A stretch of DNA of 64,000 nucleotides, from assembly GCF_030272615.1 (NCBI RefSeq), contig NC_081414.1:231011733-231075732 (forward strand), read 5' to 3'. Below the pieces are notes generated by a model that was not told the DNA's origin, searched no databases, and saw nothing but the letters and a program-made list of their open reading frames with translations. The stretch's first letter is position 1, and each line of letters starts with the position of its first letter. Origin of the DNA: Cryptomeria japonica (Eukaryota; Streptophyta; Pinopsida; Cupressales; Cupressaceae). Both the position numbers and the translations under genes were made by a program. This document shows, in pieces, positions 58,951 through 64,000 of this stretch.

Positions 58951-59890
58951 GAACTACAACAAATTGAGAAGAACAAGACTTGGGAATTGGTCCCTAGACT
59001 AGAAGACAAGAACATCATTGGTACCAAATGGGTCTACCAGAACAAGATGAATGAAGAAGGTAAAATTGTTAGGCATAAAGCTAGACTAGTGTGCAAAGGA
59101 TACTCTCAGGTAGAGGGGATTGACTTTGAAGAAACATTTGCACCGGTAGCTAGATTACAAGCAATTAGAATGTTTCTAGCCTTATTTGCCTACAAGGGTT
59201 ATAAAGTATATCAAATGGATGTAAAATATGCCTTCCTAAATGGAAATTTAGAAGTATACATGGAGCAACCAAAAGGGTTTCTGCTACATGGTATTCAAGA
59301 TTAGATTAGTGCCTGAAGGAGTAGGGATTCAAAAAGGGCAGTGTTGACAACAATTTGTACATAAAGAAAGATGGGAATCACATGATCATTGTGGTTGTGT
59401 ATGTAGATGACATTATCTTTGGAGGCAACAAGGACACCCTCTACAAAGAATTTGTTGATCAGATGCAGTCAGAATTTGAGATGTCAATGCTTGGAGAATT
59501 AACATACTTCCTTGGTTTGCAGATATTACAGCAAGATAAGGGAATCTTTATCTCACAAATCAAGTATGCAAAGAAGATGTTGAAGAAATTCAAACTGGAG
59601 GATTGTAAACCAGTAAGTACCCCCATGGTGACTGACAGTAAATTGAGCGAGAATGATGAATCACTGGTGGTGGATCAGACTTTGTATAGATCTATGATAG
59701 GTAGTCTATTATATCTAACTGCTTCTAGACCAGATATAGTACAAGCATTATGCATGGTGACCAGATTCCAAGTTGCACCTAAGCAGTCCCATTTGAATGT
59801 TGTAAGAAGAATCTTTAGGTACCTACAAGGGACACTCAGTTATGGATTGTGGTATCCTAAGCAAGGAGATTTATCTTGGAAGAATACACT
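58951..59890 (+). pseudogene. pol: Cop-F reverse transcriptase with internal deletion
   Basis: The N-terminal RT block has [40 protein letters not shown] and [18 protein letters not shown]. Directly after 'FLLHG' the text that should encode 'LKKALYGLKQAPRAWY' is missing, a deletion of roughly 70 bp. The frame resumes at a stop-containing 'FKKGSVDNNLYIKKDG'. The catalytic box [15 protein letters not shown] is intact in the second block, followed by MSMLGELTYFLGLQILQQDK and YRSMIGSLLYLTASRPDIVQ. Confidence 0.88.
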
Positions 59891-60316
59891 GATGCTGATT
59901 GGGTAGGTTACATCGATGATCAGAAGAGCACAAGTGGTGGTGCATTCTTTCTAGGTGACCGATTGGTCTCATGGCATAGCAAGAAGCAGGACTCGGTCTC
60001 TCTATCTACTGCTGAAGTTGAATACATTGTTGCTGCTACATGTTGCTCTCAAGTGCTTTGGATGAAGCAAACCCTCAAAGACATACAGGTAGACATCACT
60101 TATCGTATTCTCATCCGATATGACAATTCGAGTGCAATCAACATAGCAAAGAATCTGGTGATGCATTCTAGAACAAAGCATATTTCTATCAAGTATCATT
60201 TTCTCAGAGAGAAGGTTGAAGGACAGGAAGTAAGGATAGACTATGTCCCTACTGGCGAACAAGTAGCAGACATTTTCACCAAACCATTACCAGTGAGCAC
60301 CTTTGAGTACCTCTGA
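59876..60316 (+). pseudogene. pol: Cop-F RNase H
   Basis: A 146-residue block, open to the natural end: YTDADWVGYIDDQKSTSGGA, SWHSKKQDSVSLSTAEVEYI, IRYDNSSAINIAKNLVMHSR, REKVEGQEVRIDYVPTGEQ and VADIFTKPLPVSTFEYL. It overlaps the RT block in another frame, so one frameshift separates them. It is the best preserved RNase H in the window. Confidence 0.92.
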
Positions 60317-60424
60317 CACAAGTTGGGAGTTATGTCATCTACCTGGGGGGAGTTTACAACAGTTAAAGGGGGAGCTTGGTATGGATCAAATGGGGAGTGT
60401 ATTGGTATGAAGTAACTTGCGATA

Positions 60425-60491
60425 AGTTGACATCAATGCCAAAGGGGGAGATTGTTGGCATTTTGGCATTTAGTTGTCATTGATGTCAACT
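60425..60491 (+). other. Inverted repeat bracketing the Cop-F PPT
   Basis: AGTTGACATCAATGCCA (60425-60441, internal) and TGTCATTGATGTCAACT (60475-60491, in the LTR) are complementary at 16 of 17 positions. The 33-nt loop holds the PPT and the LTR start. Confidence 0.75.
60439..60452 (+). other. Cop-F polypurine tract
   Basis: CCAAAGGGGGAGAT, adjacent to the 3' LTR. Confidence 0.87.
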
Positions 60492-61965
60492 GGTTTGGCA
60501 AGGTCACCGACAAGTAAGAAGGGGTGACCAATCTGATGGCACTTTACATGAGAGTGAGCAAATATAAGGAAGGCTTACCGGTAAGGCATAAACTAGGATG
60601 ATGGTTGTATGTTAGCATGACATTTGACAACCAGTAAAGCATTAAACTAGTTTGGAGGTTGGCTGCCTATTTTTTATGAAGAGGTAGAATGCTAAAATCA
60701 TCAAAAACCATCGAAGGCAAAGATGTATTATTGGTGTAGTGAGCACTACCGGTTAGTAGAAGGAGAAGGTCTCACCGGTAAAGGCATGTACCAGTATGAG
60801 TTTGTTGAATGATCAAGTATGAAATGACTGTGTGTCGGTGAGATAAGTGATTGACCGTTGTGATGCCAGGTGGAGCTGAGGTGGCAAACATGTAGAATTT
60901 GGTGAAGCCTCCATTGACATGGTTGTTGAAACAACTAGTTGACATTAATAAAACAACCATGAAATCAAATTGCAAGAAGACCTCAAAAAGGAAACAACTG
61001 AGCGACTTTTTTAGTTGACAAATTTCAAGGTAGAGAATCAAGTACGAGATTGCTATCTTTAGCAAGTATGCATTGGATAATGGAAAAGGTGTACAGATGC
61101 ATTTCTAGAGTACATGTGATCTATCCAAGACAGAATGGATCAAATCTCATGAAGATTGTGTCAGGTAAAGGAAGCCCTAATCGCTCAATGTTTGATTGCA
61201 TTCTTGGCAGGAAAATATGGTGATAAATAGATGAGCTTGAAACAAAGCAAGCTGCAGAGAAAGAAAAAGATAAGAGAGAGCTTAAGAATAGAGAAGGATC
61301 ACTTTGCCTTAGAATTTATTCTAAGAAGGTTTCAAAGAAAGTGAGAAAGAAAACCAATGAGAGGGTTTAACCGACAGTGTTTGAGTACCAATTTAACTGT
61401 AGCAGGTCCAATAGTTAAGCAAACTGGTGAGGTGTGGCAGAGAAAGACAACATCCAAGTGCGACATAGAAAGTTGTGAGACTATGAGAAAGAGAGAGTGA
61501 TCTCACAACCAGCAGTGTGAGATCCTATGGAGAAGAAAAGACTATCAACCGACAGTAAGTTAATTGATCAAGGGTTGCAGAATTTATTTGCAACAAGAAG
61601 CCATAACTATATCAAAATTGTATTCTCAATATACATCACCAAGTTGGATCTTGGTGCAGGGGTTGGTTCTCCTTGGATCGATTCCCTAAATATTTGTAAT
61701 CCACTATGTTACTTGTGAGGGTGGATTGGAGCAATAGTCTCCAACATCATTTCTCACCGAGGTTTTTCCCATATTGGTTTTTCCTCATATATCTGGTGTT
61801 GTGGATTGCATTTGTGTGATTGATCTCTTTGGTTTACCTTTTTCTTTACCGGCTTGATTGTTTAGTGCTTAAGAAAATAATCGGTATTCTGAACTTGCTT
61901 TGAAATTCAAAAAGGTTTAGGAACCACTGATTCACCCCCCTCTTAGTGGTACTTTGTGTTCAACA
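60453..61965 (+). repeat. Cop-F 3' LTR
   Basis: TGTTGGCATTTTGGC...TGTGTTCAACA, followed by TSD TTAAG. Confidence 0.94.
61924..61949 (+). other. U5 hairpin of Cop-F
   Basis: CCACTGA (61924-61930) and TTAGTGG (61943-61949), seven pairs with one G-U, around TTCACCCCCCTC. The 5' LTR copy at 54031-54055 has one mismatch. Confidence 0.72.
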
Positions 61966-61970
61966 TTAAG

Positions 61971-62485
61971 TTTTCATATCTAAAGAGCTTGTAAGGATGC
62001 TTTCTATAGGGCTTCATCATCTAGTCAACCTATCTTGGTCATATATAGTCAATCATTTTCCTTCACTTGCATTGCCCTCATACATATCTTCCTAATTTGA
62101 GTCAAAAGATTACTTTGATTGTCATCATCAAACTTTTCAAACATATTACAACACAACACTAAGTGAGTACCGCATCAAGATCCATCATCTTAGGGTCTCA
62201 TTTGGTCTTCTTGAGTCAAGGTCAACTTTCCTCATCAAGAGATATATCATCTCTTTAGAAGCCACACCTTAATCTCAAACATACATACCTAGAGTCAAGG
62301 TCAACTTACCTCATCAAGAGATCAATCATCTCTTTGGAAGCCACACCTTACTCTTCTACTTTGGTCTTACACTCTTGAACATTGCAAGTTTACCCTAGAT
62401 TAATCTACACTTCATACACCTCTTGGTCTTCCATAGTCTTTGCATTTTTATCCTACCTTTCATTTTTGGTTGAAGACTTTACCCC
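61971..62485 (+). other. Gyp-H leader, second part
   Basis: Continues the Gyp-H leader after Cop-F. A phrase of about 45 bases, 'GAGTCAAGGTCAACTT...CATCTCTTTGGAAGCCACACC', occurs twice (from about 62213 and 62292). No ORF until the Gag Met. Confidence 0.55.
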
Positions 62486-64000
62486 ATGGTTGAAACCCAT
62501 TCAAAAAGGTCTAGAAGGGAATCCAAAGAATCTTTAAGGTCTTTAAACATGAGTACCTATGAGTTTGATGGAGACGAATTCTACAATCCATTTGAAAACC
62601 ATTGTAATATACCAGACAATGACAACAATGACAATAATAATGGAAATGATAATGACAATGACAATGCATCCATGGATTCTACAGAAGTTGAGGAAACTAT
62701 CATGGATCCCCATTTTAATAGATTGGTTCAAGGAATCATGAAAAGGATACACAATATTTCCTACAAGTCATGACACAAAGTGAGACAATAATACCTCATG
62801 GCTTTGATATGTCATAGATTATGGAGGGTGATCCAAATCAAATAAATCAAGTTAACACAAGACAAAGGAGCCCCAATAGTGGTGGTAAGAAAGAGCATCT
62901 TCTGCTTGAGTCACCTTCATCCTTATTTCAAAAACCTGAGATTCCAAACATATAAACTCATCCTCATGCTAGTTATGATAGAACCTCTCATGAACAACCC
63001 CATAGTCATCCTTTCCCATGGAGAAGAACTACCACCACACATGCCCATGATAATACCCAAGATAATACCAATGCATACAATTACACTCAATCAAACATTC
63101 AAAATCATGACACGGGGAGACCCCATGTCAGATTTGGGGGCAATATCCAAGATCACTCTTATGATACTCCCTATCCCCATGGTCATGACATGTATTGACC
63201 TAGACCTAGTGCTCCTAACTACAACACCATACCTAGTGGTCCATATCCAAGCTATAACTATATCCATCCATATGAACATATCTATGATCAATACCATCCA
63301 TACATGCATTATATCCCTCCTCCTTCGCATGGTGGTTCAGGAATGCGATTAGCTCAAAGATAAAAGACACCACCCAAGAATGACTTGCAACAACAGATCG
63401 AGGACTTATAAAAGCAAATGATAGACATGACTACACCAAAGCAACAATACACAATGAAGGACATATGTCCTTACCCATTTGATAGAAGCATTCCAATGCC
63501 TCCATTTCCTCCACATTTTGTAACACCAAAGTTTGATAAATACAAAGGCAAAGGGGATCCTAAGGAGCACATAAGACAATTTTTCACAGCTTGCATTGAG
63601 GTAGCAGTAGAAGAAACATACGATGAGATTATTTCCACAAAGCTTAGGTGAACAAGAAATGGAATGGTTATCCCAACTTTGACCTGGACCTTATGCAATA
63701 CTAAATAGAAACATGGGGAATCTTTCTCTTCATTTTAACACCGATAGAGAGGTCTTTCTAGTCGCTACTCTTGTGATATACCACAAAAATAAATGGTAGT
63801 AATGTTCACACAAAATATCAACAAAGATATTGGATATGAGCTAAGCAAAGCATCTTTGTCTACCTTCAAAGAGGTAATTGAAAAAGGAATGGCGATAGAA
63901 AAAAGTCCTTATTGAACAAGGTGTCATTAAAATATTCAAAGAAAACAAAGAAGAATCAAATGGGAAGGACAATCCACACTTTTGGAACAAGAATAAGAAC
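62486..64000 (+). pseudogene. gag: Gyp-H Gag, incomplete at window edge
   Basis: Ty3/Gypsy-type Gag. The Met at 62486 opens a charged N-terminus with an Asn/Asp-rich run (DNDNNDNNNGNDNDNDNASM). A frame change near 62775 leads to a His/Tyr/Pro-rich linker (SYNYIHPYEHIYDQYHPYM) with stops. From 63418 the retrotransposon Gag core begins: PYPFDRSIPMPPFPPHF, TPKFDKYKGKGDPKEHIRQF and FTACIEVAVEETY. Another frame change near 63620 continues with RLFPQSLGEQEMEWLSQL. The 'F.PKF.KY.GKGDP..H...F' phrase is the hallmark of Gypsy Gag in plants. The remainder lies outside the window. Confidence 0.82.

Larger units (their letters stand above)
52420..61965 (+). mobile_element. Cop-F: Copia LTR retrotransposon
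   Basis: TSD TTAAG at 52415-52419 and 61966-61970, LTRs of 1652 and 1513 bp, a primer site two bases from the LTR and a CCAAAGGGGGAGAT tract. The gag-pol is collinear with Cop-C on the other strand. It is interrupted by sLTR-I in gag. It sits in the leader of Gyp-H. Confidence 0.95.
42365..64000 (+). mobile_element. Gyp-H: Gypsy-type LTR element, right end off the window
   Basis: The 5' LTR starts TGTAGACACC at 42365 and ends ...CATATACA at 50539. A primer site and a structured leader follow, and a Ty3/Gypsy Gag begins near 62.5 kb. Cop-G lies in the LTR (TSD AATGA) and Cop-F in the leader (TSD TTAAG). Restoring order by these TSDs gives an LTR of about 0.8 kb and a leader of about 2.4 kb. 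The pol region and 3' LTR are not in the window. Confidence 0.82.

Noticed and set aside
62543-62752. Minus-strand isoleucine-rich frame
   Set aside because: It is the shadow of the Asn/Asp-rich run in Gyp-H Gag.

Overview
The window is plant repeat DNA, most likely from a conifer or another large-genome gymnosperm. That placement is an inference: the LTRs are very long (about 0.5-1.7 kb), the elements are nested several levels deep, and the gag texts resemble ones I associate with Cupressaceae. I see no host gene that is intact and under clear selection, and no rRNA gene, tRNA gene or CRISPR array. Almost everything between 5.0 kb and the right edge can be assigned to transposable elements, several with exact 5-bp target-site duplications (TSDs).

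Layout. 1-5.0 kb is AT-rich degenerate repeat. A decayed hAT-type transposase (5040-6967) is cut inside its C-terminal dimerisation region by Gyp-E, an LTR element of 29.1 kb as it stands (6968-36081, minus strand, TSD TAGTG), and resumes at 36087. Gyp-E is only about 5.2 kb without its guests. It has one unrecognised open frame and no visible pol. That frame is split by three Copia elements: Cop-A (9456-14608, plus, TSD AATTC), Cop-B (14930-24001, minus) and Cop-C (24117-32988, minus, TSD ATACA). Cop-B carries a solo LTR (sLTR-K, TSD CAAAA), Cop-C carries a truncated LTR (LTR-J), and the 5' LTR of Gyp-E carries a fragment with a coiled-coil ORF (Frag-L). The deepest chain is hAT > Gyp-E > Cop-C > LTR-J.

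36.3-42.3 kb holds a broken, unrecognised coding region (37.6-41.2 kb), an (AT)n microsatellite, a LINE-like fragment and a solo LTR (sLTR-M). From 42365 to beyond the right edge lies a second Gypsy-type element, Gyp-H (plus strand). Its 5' LTR is split by Cop-G (42832-50203, minus, TSD AATGA), its leader is split by Cop-F (52420-61965, plus, TSD TTAAG), and its gag starts near 62.5 kb. Cop-F is the same family as Cop-C in the opposite orientation, and its gag is itself split by a solo LTR (sLTR-I, TSD TGGGT).

The full Copia elements have the order LTR, PBS complementary to initiator tRNA-Met, gag, protease, integrase, RT, RNase H, G-rich polypurine tract (PPT), LTR. All are dead: stops, frameshifts and several changed catalytic residues. 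The most interesting signals are structural. A hairpin with a C-rich loop sits just inside the 3' end of the LTR in five Copia families, with outer stem pairs that differ between families yet stay complementary. A second inverted repeat brackets the PPT and the start of the 3' LTR. Also notable are the unknown ORF of Gyp-E and the pol-less Cop-A with its acidic ORF.
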